This document shows, piece after piece, positions 54,103 to 63,007 of a stretch of 64,000 nt of DNA (positions are counted from its first letter, which is position 1; every line of letters starts with the position of its first letter). Below the pieces are notes generated by a model, which did no database searches, had not been told where the DNA came from, and was given only the letters and a program-made list of their open reading frames with translations. The stretch spans positions 13,272,875-13,336,874 of the forward strand of contig CM046863.1 of assembly GCA_025617745.1 (NCBI GenBank), given 5' to 3'. Both the position numbers and the translations under genes were made by a program. Source of the DNA: Heliocidaris erythrogramma (lineage: Eukaryota; Echinodermata; Echinoidea; Camarodonta; Echinometridae).

Positions 54103-54189
54103 GGGTGAAGCTGCTGCAGCTGCTGTCATTGAAAAACAGATTGGAAGACTTGACTCCAATCTGATCGTTTGAATAGCTGAATCTTTTAG

Positions 54190-54433
54190 CTAGCTTATCC
54201 TTCTCTTCATGCCAAATTCGGAATACAGGCCAGGATCCTCAAAATCATCTTCGGCAAAGTGATCGCTGCAGATTGTACTCCACTCACTTGGCTGGCCCTT
54301 GCCACTCTGCCCGCGTGAGCTTTACATTTGCGACCCACAATTTCCGTAGATTTTCATCTGTAGGAAAATGATGTAGGCTTACATCATCTTTAGGGGTCTT
54401 GCTACAGCCCGCAACTATACACCGATTAGGCAT
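54190..54433 (-). pseudogene. THAP-domain protein, N-terminal exon with frameshift and stop
   Basis: From ATG (54433) the minus strand reads MPNRCIVAGCSKTPKDDVSL, HHFPTDENLRKLWVANVKLT, RAEWQGPAK, then after a one-base slip EWSTICSDHFAEDDFEDPGL, YSEFGMKRRIS and TAG at 54190-54192. This is a THAP zinc finger: C-x4-C (RCIVAGC), FP, the invariant W, C-x2-H (ICSDHF) and the DF motif. THAP domains bind DNA and occur in P-element-type transposases and host regulators. The frame reopens after the TAG (LKDSAIQTI, in place of the usual AVPTIF end) and runs into the palindromic insertions. Frameshift plus stop suggest a pseudogene; an assembly error is possible. Confidence 0.8.
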
Positions 54434-54880
54434 TATTGATGAAACTGTGTCCCAAAATCAAAGTTATTGTGAGGAATTAAACACACGAAAATACGCAATG
54501 CAAATGGTCGATGCGGTGAATATCATGCTCGGCACCGGGCTGGGCCTGCCGGGGGCCTCAGGGCGCGCACGGTATAGGTTAGTGGAATATTTTCCCTTAC
54601 TTTTCATGCGTCACAGATCACGTGATCACGATGTCGCTTCGCTGTGTTTTTTTAGGGGCGGGGCTTATGACAGCAAAAATGTACTTTTCAAATGATTATA
54701 AAATATGACTGAATGCATACAAAATTGTGTTATGGATATTTTTTGGCTCCTGATGACACCCTCTTACGAAAAATGGGCAATTATTTTTTTATTTTAGTGA
54801 CCCTTTAAATCTGCCTGACCAAGTTTGTTCAACGGAATAAACGCTACTGTTAATTCATAACTGAAAAAAATATCAGTCAA
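54434..54880. other. flank of the THAP gene, partly GC-rich
   Basis: A GC-rich patch (CGGGCTGGGCCTGCCGGGG) at 54537-54570 lies upstream of the THAP start and could be promoter-associated. TGACCCTTTAA near 54799 resembles a TTAA-type MITE end, but no partner was found. Confidence 0.3.
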
Positions 54881-54882
54881 GA

Positions 54883-54979
54883 AGAGCGGGATTCGAACCA
54901 GCAACATTGTAGAACGTGTGGTGTAGAATAAGGATACTTCGACCATGCAGATTTCTTTACCACTAGACCACGAGCAGTT
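54883..54979 (-). mobile_element. tRNA-like sequence with long internal insert (SINE head or pseudo-tRNA)
   Basis: The minus strand has TGGTCTAGTGGTAAAG (A box) and GCTGGTTCGAATCCCGC (perfect B box), about 60 bases apart, too far for a plain tRNA. The acceptor ends do not pair well. Confidence 0.5.
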
Positions 54980-55537
54980 GACGGTACAGCTCGTTGCTCT
55001 TAAGGCTTTATACCTCCACTCTATAGAAATTCAGTACCGGTACCTCTGTTCTGCTCACTGTTTTTTCGATATCTATCCTAGGTAGGATTTTTGCCAATTT
55101 GAGGATTACTGGGCATATTAGCTAATATAGCAAAAAAAACACAGGCTGCTGTTCAAAAAGAAAAATTGAAAATGTGTTCTGCAACTTCCACAGATCATTC
55201 ATACTTGCATTCTGATCGAAAGAGATAGAGTCAACAGTAGCATTCATCATAGACAAAAAAATGAGTCTATTTCATTCAGGGATATTCTCCGCTGATACTA
55301 CTCTTGGCTTCATGGAGGAGGAGAGCTTGGAAAGTCGGTAAATGTTGTAAAACTCCTAATAGGGTTTTTAGGTGATAATTTCTTCCTGTAGATGGAGGTT
55401 CAATCTTTGCATAGATGGACAGATCATAATTTTAGAAACAAACTGCAGTTTGAATTTTCATAATTGGGTGAAACGTTCCGGAATAACAAATTTTTGAATA
55501 TTTAAATTTTGACAAAAGTTATGTCATTCTAATTATT
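54980..55537. other. intergenic, nothing recognised
   Basis: No supportable feature. Confidence 0.35.
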
Positions 55538-57662
55538 GTATCCCCGGCAGTATGCCGGAGGATACTTTGGATTCAGCAGCGTTTCGCCGCCGCCGCCGCC
55601 GCCGCGTCACATTCTTGTGTGCGCTCTAGCGGTCACATTTCTCGACGAATTTCTTTCAAACTTCCTGTGGACGTGTATCTTGGTAAAATCTGGACCCCTA
55701 TAGTTTCTGGTGATGCTGCCCCCAGTGTTCCGTCTTTTATAGGGTAAAAGGCCATATTTTTGGGGATAGTTTGTGTGCGCTCTAGCGGTCACATTTCTCA
55801 ACGGATTTTGTTCAAATTTTGTATGAAGGTGTCTCTTGGTAAAATCTGGAACTCTATAGATTTTGGTGATGCTGCCCCCAGTGTTCCGTCTTTTATAGGG
55901 TCAAAGGTCATATTTTGATAGATGTCTTGTCTGTACTCTTGTGTGCGCTCTGGCGGTCACATTTCTCAACGGATTTCGTTCAAATTTTGCATGAAGGTGT
56001 CTCTTGGTGTAATTTAAAAACCTATAGTGTTTGGTGATGCTGCCACCAGTGTTCCGTCTTTTATAGGGTCAAAGGTCATAGTTCAGGGCATAGCGTGAGT
56101 GCACTCTGCAGGCCACATTTCTCAATGGATTTTGTTCAAATTTTGTATGGAGATGTATCTTGGTATAATCTACACATGTTTAATTTTTGGTGATGCTGCC
56201 CTCATTGTTCCGTCCTTTATAGGGTCAAAGGTCATTTTTCCATTTCTAGTACTCTTACTTCTGCATTTCTTGACGGATTTCATTCAAATTTTGTATGGAG
56301 ATGTATCTTGGTATAATCTACACATATTTAATTTTTGGTGATGCTGCCCTCATTGTTCCGTCCTTTATATAGGGTCAAAGTTCATTTTTCCATTTCTTGC
56401 ACTCTTACTTCTGCATTTCTTGACGGATTTCGTTCAAATTTTGCATGAAGGTGTCTCTTGGTGTAATCTAAAAACCTATAGTTTTTGGTGATGCTGCCAC
56501 CAGTGTTCCGTCTTTTATAGGGTCAAAGGTCATACTTCAGGGCATGGCGTGAGTGCACTCTGCAGGCCACATTTCTTGATGGATTTCTTTCAAATTTTGT
56601 ATGGAGATGTATCTTGGTATAATCTACACATCTTTACTGTTTGGTGATGCTGCCCTCATTGTTCCGTCCTTTATAGGGTCATAGCTCATTTGTCCCTTTT
56701 GTGCACTCTTACTTCTGCATTTCTTGACGGATTTCATTCAAATTTTGTATGGAGATGTATCTTGGTATAATCTACACATATTTAATTTTTGGTGATGCTG
56801 CCCTCATTGTTCCGTCCTTTATAGGGTCAAAGGTCATTTTTCCATTTCTTGCACTCTTACTTCTGCATTTCTTGACGGATTTCGTTCAAATTTTGCATGA
56901 AGGTGTCTCTTGGTGTAATCTAAAAACCTATAGTTTTTGGTGATGCTGCCACCAGTGTTCCGTCTTTTATAGGGTCAAAGGTCATACTTCAGGGCATGGC
57001 GTGAGTGCACTCTGCAGGCCACATTTCTTGATGGATTTCTTTCAAATTTTGTATGGAGATGTATCTTGGTATAATCTACACATCTTTACTGTTTGGTGAT
57101 GCTGCCCTCATTGTTCCGTCCTTTATAGGGTCATAGCTCATTTGTCCCTTTTGTGCACTCTTACTTCTGCATTTCTTGACGGATTTCATTCAAATTTTGT
57201 ATGGAGATGTATCTTGGTATAATCTACACATATTTAATTTTTGGTGATGCTGCCCTCATTGTTCCGTCCTTTATAGGGTCAAAGGTCATTTTTCCATTTC
57301 TTGCACTCTTACTTCTGCATTTCTTGACGGATTTCGTTCAAATTTTGCATGAAGGTGTCTCTTGGTGTAATCTAAAAACCTATAGTTTTTGGTGATGCTG
57401 CCACCAGTGTTCCGTCTTTTATAGGGTCAAAGGTCATACTTCAGGGCATGGCGTGAGTGCACTCTGCAGGCCACATTTCTTGATGGATTTCTTTCAAATT
57501 TTATATGAAGATGTGTCTTAGTGAAACCTACACATCTAATTTCTACACCATCCTTTTGTTTGAGGGAGGGGATGGGGGAGGGTCTTTGTCCCTCCTTCAA
57601 ATTGCTGCCAGTGCCGGGGGATACATTTAGCATTGCGCGGCCCCAGCAATGCACATTTCTAG
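55538..57662 (+). mobile_element. HINE/Helentron-like non-autonomous element carrying a satellite array
   Basis: The 5' edge GTATCCCCGGCA (55538-55549) is inverted near the 3' edge as TGCCGGGGGATAC (57612-57624), a subterminal inverted repeat. It is followed by a GCATTGC/GCAATGC hairpin (57630-57652) and, seven bases on, a terminal CTAG (57659-57662) before T. Hairpin plus CTRR end, subterminal repeats and internal tandem repeats are the described signature of Helentron-associated elements. A small hairpin, CCGGCAGTATGCCGG, lies at the 5' edge and a (CCG)n run at 55585-55606. No Rep/helicase is present. Confidence 0.7.
55612..57540 (+). repeat. ~13 tandem units of ~150 bp, with a 452-bp higher-order repeat
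   Basis: Each unit carries CACATTTCT(C/T)GACGGATTT, TTCAAATTTTG, TCTTGGT(A/G)TAATCT, TTTTGGTGATGCTGCC and GTTCCGTC(T/C)TTTATAGGGT. The segments 56529-56980 and 56981-57432 are each 452 bp (three units) and look identical, which is why two identical 64-codon frames occur at 56749 and 57201. Confidence 0.95.
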
Positions 57663-58232
57663 TTTTCATTGTTTTAGAGATGGCACCGTTTTAGCATCCT
57701 TGGTACCTGGAAACAATATATGGAATAACCAGTAACATGTCTCTGTATCTCTTGAATGCAACACCCAAACATAATTAGATTTCACACATATACATGTACA
57801 AGTATCAAGAATGAATCAGAGATTATTAATTCATTAATTATGCTAATTTATGGAAAGTTATGTCAATTATACATAAAATCATGATTTTTTTTTAGATGAC
57901 ATAAAGTATTTTGATTTCAATAAGACCATAATTTTTGTTTCCCTTGAACAGCATTTCCCATTGATATGTTTATTAAATGAACCTGTCCATACCTCCTGCT
58001 CATTAAGACCACTTTTCTTGTCTCCCTTGAGTGGTCTTTATAGACAGGTTTCACTGTAGTATTAAAACTCTTTGAATGCTTTTTAAGCAAAATTTCAAAA
58101 TTCTTATTCAGATTATTTCTCTGATTCCAATTTTAGAAGCGCAGATAAAATAGCAATTTACCTCCTTGCATCTTTCTCGCGTCTTTATGTGCCACTGCGT
58201 TCGCTAAGCTACCTAACTGAGAGATTTTGTGT
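57663..58232 (+). other. upstream intron of the thiolase gene
   Basis: AT-rich non-coding sequence before the thiolase exons. No exon 1 (short N-terminal presequence expected) was recognised. Confidence 0.4.
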
Positions 58233-58701
58233 CACCATTCATGACACTTTCTTTCTTGCAGGAATCTTCATTGTCGGTGCTAAGCGTACTCAGTTTGGTA
58301 TCTTTGGTGGTGTTTTGAAGGACAAGACTGGTACCGACCTGGCAGAGATTCACCATTCATGACACCTTCTTTATTGCAGGAATCTTCATTGTCGGTGCTA
58401 AGCGTACTCCGTGTGGTACCTTTGGTGGTGTTTTGAAGGATAAGACTGGTACTGACCTGGCAGAGATTCACCATTCATGACACCTTCTTTCTTGCAGGAA
58501 TCTTCATGGTCGGTGCTTTAAGCGTACTCCGTTTGGTACCTTGGTGGTGGTTGGAGGATAAGACTGGTACCGACCTGGCAGAGATTCACCATTCATGGCA
58601 CCTTCTTTCTTGCAGGAATCTTCATTGTCGGTGCTAAGCGTACTCCGTTTGGTACCTTTGGTGGTTTGAAAGATAAGACTGGTACCGACCTGGCAGAGAT
58701 T
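58233..58701 (+). repeat. four tandem partial copies of a thiolase exon start
   Basis: Units 58233-58350, 58351-58468, 58469-58586 (118 bp each) and 58587-58701 (115 bp) each hold CACCATTCATG, a pyrimidine tract, an AG acceptor and the first ~88 bases of the thiolase exon (IFIVGAKRTPFGTFGGVLKD... LAEI). None has a donor site. Copy 1 reads RTQFGIFGG and copy 2 RTPCGTFGG. Copy 3 has several indels and is out of frame. Copy 4 lacks one codon. The fifth, complete unit is the real exon. Confidence 0.9.
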
Positions 58702-58730
58702 CACCATTCATGACACCTTCTTTTTTACAG

Positions 58731-58897
58731 GAATCTTCATTGTCGGTGCTAAGCGTACTCCGTTTGGTACCTTTGGTGGTGTTTTGAAGGATAAGACTGG
58801 TACCGACCTGGCAGAGATTGCAGCCAAGGCGGCGCTAGCGGCCGGAAACATCAACCCAGAAATCATCGACACCACCGTCGTAGGAAATGTGGCACCG
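58731..58897 (+). CDS. ACAA2: 3-ketoacyl-CoA thiolase, mitochondrial type, first visible exon
   Basis: It encodes (G)IFIVGAKRTPFGTFGG, then VLKDKTGTDLAEIAAKAALA, AGNINPEIIDTTVVGNVAP, closely parallel to the N-terminus of ACAA2 (VAAKRTPFG.YGG.LKD.TATDL.E.AAKAAL). ACAA2 cleaves 3-ketoacyl-CoA in the last step of mitochondrial beta-oxidation. The acceptor TTTTTTACAG ends at 58730, phase 1. The donor GTAAGA starts at 58898 after a complete codon. Four truncated copies of its first part precede it. The start codon and N-terminal exon lie upstream and were not identified. Confidence 0.92.
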
Positions 58898-60798
58898 GTA
58901 AGAACACCTTGAGGGACCTGTACCTGAACATGTATGTGTGGGACCTGTGGGATTACATTCTTTTAAGTGTTTTTTTTTAGTGGTGTAACTCTTTGCCTAT
59001 CATGGGAAGCAGGTGATCTCTGTATTAAACATATGGGAAATACAGAATTAAGTAGTCATCAGGTTACAGAATTAAGTAGTCATCAGGTTACTCTCTTTTC
59101 TTTTCTTTCATACTAAATCATACAAAAAACAAAAAACAAAGAAAGATATTGATTTTTATCATTTTTATGTGTTAACAAGTGGGAGAGTTGTCTGGAACTA
59201 CATCACACTGTAACATTACCTATTTGGCTGATAAACAAATTGAAATTAACATAGTGATTTAAGGTTCAAACATCTCATTTTATATTCCAGTTTTCTCCCA
59301 TTTGCTTCTCTGATACTTATATTTTCCTATCAACTTGCTATTAACTCTTTCAGTGACGATGTCGCGTTTATGTGGCAGATAGATTTGTCATTTTCATTCA
59401 CCAATTGCTTACCTCGATCACAGGAAAGATATATGTGGTCAATGTATACATGTATACATGTATATCAAAATTGTGAGCATAAATCAAGCATTCTAAATAC
59501 ATTCATGCTTATAATTATATGCTTGCATATAAATTTTCAGAGAAAAATGCAGATTTAAAAAAAGATATTACATGTACCTTATTTCATCATTAAACAATAG
59601 TAAATAAATGAGAAAGCAAAAAATAATGGACAAAAAAGATAATAAAATGTAATTTTCAATAATTCTTCTGCGTAATGTTGGGTAAAGTAATGTTTGGTAT
59701 CATAAGAAATGGTAATAAATTTCTTACAAGTTTTGTACACAATATTTTGTGAAATATTAGATGAAATAATAGATGAAGTAATAGATGAAGTGCAGACATT
59801 TGAAAAGTAAGCATTCATCACATAATATTTTGGTAAAACTTTGAAGATAGCTAAACCCTGTGGCACAGTATGAGCTAAAATGGGTTCTTCACTTCACTAC
59901 TTCTGTCACAGTCTTGCTCAGTAAAGAGCTGGAAAGGCATTAACTCTGTATTAAATGATATGTGTTACATGTAGTTCCATTCTCTTTTAACAGATATATA
60001 TTTGAAAATTGATTATAATGAGTACAGCTTTGCATGTTTAACACCTCATTTCCTTTATGTGGTTCGATGATATGCATGTGTTTTGCCCCCTTTTCTAGAT
60101 AGTCAGACTACCGGTAATGGGGTGTTCCAAGAAAGTTGCGATTGATTGCAAGTTGCAGCTGATCGGTACTGACCAATCAAAATCATTGTTGCAAGCGCAT
60201 CTTCTTGAATGGGCAGACCCTGAACCATTCAGAATGGTTGTTCTAATTTGCTTTAGAATTTGCGATTGATTGCAACTTTCTTGCAACACCCCATAAGACT
60301 TCACAGTGAACGTTAGATACACAATCTAATTGAGTCAGTTTTGCTCTAAAGGTCAAGAGCATTTCCTAATTGTTTGATGATAAAAATGGATAACTCCAGT
60401 ATTAAATGCTGAGGTTAAATTCTCTTATCAGCAGTAACTGTAACAAGGTTAGATTCTAATCATTATGAATGCTCCACCTAAAAACAAAGCCAATGAATTT
60501 TTACCATTGAAAACGAGGAATGTATACTGGGTATATCATTTGTAAATGCCCAAAATAACAATTGTGCATAACTAATGATCTAAGAAAATCTTATTTTTAA
60601 CAATTATTGCAATATAGTTCTACATGTAGTTTCCTATTAACAAATGACCAATTTTTGATAGGGTTGGAATACAAAAAAAAAAAGAAAAGAAGAAGGAAAT
60701 TACTTCTCCATGTACCTGTGTTATTTATTTAAAAGTGAAAATCTTCTTTTCGAAAATTACATATTGAATTTTAGAATGTTGCCCTTTCTCTCTTGCAG
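58898..60798 (+). other. thiolase intron
   Basis: A GTAAGA...CTTGCAG intron of 1901 bases. It contains a 24-bp tandem duplication (ACAGAATTAAGTAGTCATCA) at 59042-59091 and a hairpin element at 60117-60294. Confidence 0.85.
60117..60294. mobile_element. hairpin MITE, ATGGGGTGTT ends
   Basis: ATGGGGTGTTCCAAGAAAG and CTTTCTTGCAACACCCCAT are inverted ends. GCGATTGATTGCAA occurs near the left end and again as GCGATTGATTGCAAC near the right, in direct orientation. The interior contains GACCAATCAAAATCATTG. Confidence 0.75.
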
Positions 60799-60927
60799 AC
60801 CTCCCCAGATGCGGCATACACAGCCAGGCATGTCGCTCTCCGATGTGGGGTACCAGTTTCTAAGCCTGCTCTTGGTGTCAATAGGCTTTGTGGGTCAGGC
60901 TTCACATCCATTGTTACTGCAACCCAA
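60799..60927 (+). CDS. ACAA2: 3-ketoacyl-CoA thiolase, active-site cysteine exon
   Basis: Forty-three codons in phase 0: TSPDAAYTARHVALRCGVPV, SKPALGVNRLCGSGFTSIVT, ATQ. NRLCGSGF contains the nucleophilic Cys that forms the acyl-enzyme (ACAA2: TINRLCGSGFQSIV). Acceptor TCTTGCAG ends at 60798, and the donor is GTTAGT at 60928. The sequence joins seamlessly to GNVAP of the previous exon (GNV..SS.DA.Y.ARHV in the family). Confidence 0.93.
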
Positions 60928-61022
60928 GTTAGTTATGCAAACGTATTCTGCTTTTTTTATATCACAGCAACTTGTTCAATATTAACAGACCTGTATTGGA
61001 ATTCATTCTGGATGTTTCTCCC

Positions 61023-61214
61023 TTAAAGAGAGGAAGTCGAGTTCTGGAAAGGATGAAAAATAATTTGTGAGCTTTCTCATTCTTTTTATGTCAGTTTGGA
61101 AGACTATCATGTAGAAGAAATATCCCCTGACAAGAATGGCTCTTCAAATGCCCTTACATTCACAATATGACAAGAAACAGCTGAAGTATTCAGGACGAAC
61201 TTTCATGCCAAATG
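61023..61214. mobile_element. TTAA MITE, Kolobok/T2-like (copy 4), truncated and inverted
   Basis: Starts TTAAAGAGAGGAAGTCGAGT and contains AATTTGTGAGCTTTCTCATT, ATGACAAGAAACAGCTGAAG, the inverse of the 6.7-kb copy. It stops after about 190 bases. Confidence 0.7.
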
Positions 61215-61355
61215 TAACGTAATAAAGAAACCGGTACACATATATGTTACAAATGACAATTTCTACTGCTCCGTGTTCACAGTGTGCAGGTGAACTTTCA
61301 AATATTAATCAGCAACAGGATTACACTTTCATATCTATTTATTTATTTATTTAAA

Positions 61356-61986
61356 TTCATAGTGACGAAGCTTTTCGACCTGCACTCATCGGGTCACAAC
61401 GCGGGTAGCATTCTATTAGTTCTACTAATAGAATGCTACCCGCAGTTCGCAAGGATGTACTGCCTTCCCCCCAAATGAGCAATGTCGTTTATCAGTATCA
61501 TTGTCGGTGTGAAGCCGTCTACGTTTGCCGTACATCTCAGCGTCTAGCGGACCGCATTAAACAACACGTACCCTCCGTGGTACGACAGACATCAGCTGGT
61601 AGCCGAGCACAGCCGAAGCGTAACTGCAAAACCGCTGCTAGCGTCGCTAATGTTCAATGCCGCAGTCACAGCGACTCTGCTATTGGTCAGCACTTGCTAA
61701 ATAGTCCGGCTTGTTCCAAGGCGTATAACCCGGCTCAGTTCACTATTGTTGCCCGAGCACGCAGCTTTCAACATGTTCGCTTCTTAGAAGCGTTGTTCAT
61801 TCAGTCGAGAGATCCGCTATTGTGCCGACAAAAGGAGTTTGTACAAGCGCTTCGATTATTCTAGCATGCCCGGATCCTACCCGGGTCGCTATACACACCC
61901 TTCCTTGACTTTTGTATTTTCTTGTATTCTCTCATTCCTGCATTGTGACCCGATGAGTGCAGGTCGAAAAGCTTCGTCACTATGAA
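61356..61986 (+). mobile_element. 5'-truncated Penelope-like element with inverted 43-bp ends
   Basis: 61356-61398 (TTCATAGTGACGAAGCTTTT...GGGTCACA) is the exact inverted complement of 61944-61986. A perfect 20-bp-arm, 3-base-loop palindrome (GCGGGTAGCATTCTATTAGT) spans 61401-61443, where the inverted left end meets the coding part. Only the C-terminal endonuclease remains. Inverted terminal copies are typical of Penelope-like insertions. Confidence 0.8.
61433..61864 (+). pseudogene. Penelope-like element GIY-YIG endonuclease domain
   Basis: The frame reads SNVVYQYHCRCEAVYVCRTS, QRLADRIKQHVPSVV, then SAIGQHLLNSPACSKAY and FLEALFIQSRDPLLCRQKEF. These match the GIY-YIG module after the reverse transcriptase in Penelope-like elements: VYxxxC.C...YVG.T...L..R...H, later H......C, then E...I....P.L..Q. 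The usual Gly in YVGRT is Cys here. The frame is otherwise open to a TAG at 61862-61864, so it decayed little since insertion. Confidence 0.85.
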
Positions 61987-62034
61987 TTTGTTAAATGTTA
62001 TCTTTAAGTTTTGTAGTACCAATCGTCTGTTTAT

Positions 62035-62440
62035 TTATTTATTTCCACCATAAAAACATATTACCAAAAAAAATCAATGCAAATCAGTATTTATGATAGT
62101 GGCAGGATCATGAAAAGCTCAAAAAGGCTTGTTAAAAATGACCCCTTCATACAAGGTACATAAAAACAGCATTATAAGAAATGATAGAATATCAAGTATA
62201 CAGAAGTTCATAACACTCAAAAAAGGAAGGAAGAAAAGAGGGGGGGAAATTAATTAATTAATTAAAATTAATCTAGTACATTTAACATTGTGAATCTAGA
62301 AGATGTCGGTTATAAGATGAAATTGTTTTACCGTCTTACTATTCTTAACTTTAGTTGCCAAAGGATTGGGCCATTATAAAAGATTGAATTTTGTGCTACC
62401 GATTTGTGATATCTGCTGGTAGTGTACCAGTATGTCTACA
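62035..62440 (-). pseudogene. LINE 3' fragment (ORF2 C-terminus), minus strand
   Basis: Minus-strand translation near 62340-62410 gives VAQNSIFYNGPILWQLK, matching the '...s..YNGP.lWN.L' C-terminal motif of CR1/Jockey-group LINEs. An AT-rich 3' region follows, ending in (TTTA)n at 62030-62043. The LINE ends inside the thiolase intron. Confidence 0.55.
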
Positions 62441-62890
62441 ATTAAAATGTTTGTACACCTCTGTTTCTTTTCTTTTCTAAAATTATTTTTCAAGAAATAT
62501 TTTAGCAAGTGTAAACAAAGGTGTGACATAATTATTACATGCCTATATAGTGAACGTAATCATTAAAGTGCAAATAGTCTGAGGTACATGTATTTGGTCA
62601 TTTGTTTTCCATTTATTACTACGTGTTGTGGAATACTAAAGATATCAAAATAATTATACATTTCTCTTGATATTTGGTGTGATCCATTTTCTAGTAGCTG
62701 GAGAGTAGAATGGTTGATGTAGACAGTCAAATATAGGACTAAATTTCTTGTGCTGTCCTGGTTGGATATAAACAGGAAAAGTAAGGAGGATAAATTCATA
62801 CAAAGGTGTTTGTTATTGTTAATTCTTGGGCATAACTGATGAATTCATTCTTCTCTTATCTTCTAATCCCACTCCTGATGCGGTTGCTAG

Positions 62891-63007
62891 GAGATATTGG
62901 CAGGTGAGGCAGAGGTTGCCCTGACAGGAGGAACAGAGAATATGAGCATGGCTCCATACACACTCAGAGGGGCCAGGTTTGGCACTAGGCTGGGAGAAGA
63001 CCAAAAG
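62891..63007 (+). CDS. ACAA2: 3-ketoacyl-CoA thiolase, third visible exon
   Basis: Thirty-nine codons in phase 0: EILAGEAEVALTGGTENMSM, APYTLRGARFGTRLGEDQK. Aligns with ACAA2 EI...EAEV.L.GGTE.MS.APY..R..RFGTKLG.D. GGTE.MS.AP is the conserved thiolase loop following the active-site Cys segment. Acceptor GGTTGCTAG ends at 62890, and the donor is GTTAGT at 63008. Remaining exons, with the catalytic His and second Cys, lie beyond the window. Confidence 0.93.

Larger units (their letters stand above)
60928..62890 (+). other. thiolase intron holding three transposon fragments
   Basis: A GTTAGT...GCTAG intron of 1963 bases. It contains a TTAA MITE fragment, a Penelope-like element end and a LINE 3' remnant, all listed separately. 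Confidence 0.85.

Noticed and set aside
55585..55606. (CCG)n repeat as a CpG-island promoter
   Set aside because: It is a short trinucleotide run at the 5' edge of the satellite-carrying element, with no gene downstream in the expected orientation.
56749..57395. Two identical 64-codon proteins
   Set aside because: They lie in the 150-bp satellite and are identical because of the 452-bp duplication. No conserved start context or domain.
61944..61986. Hammerhead ribozyme in the Penelope-like termini
   Set aside because: CCGATGAG..CGAAA..GTC occur in the right order, but stems II and III do not pair and the core U is C. Not annotated as an RNA.
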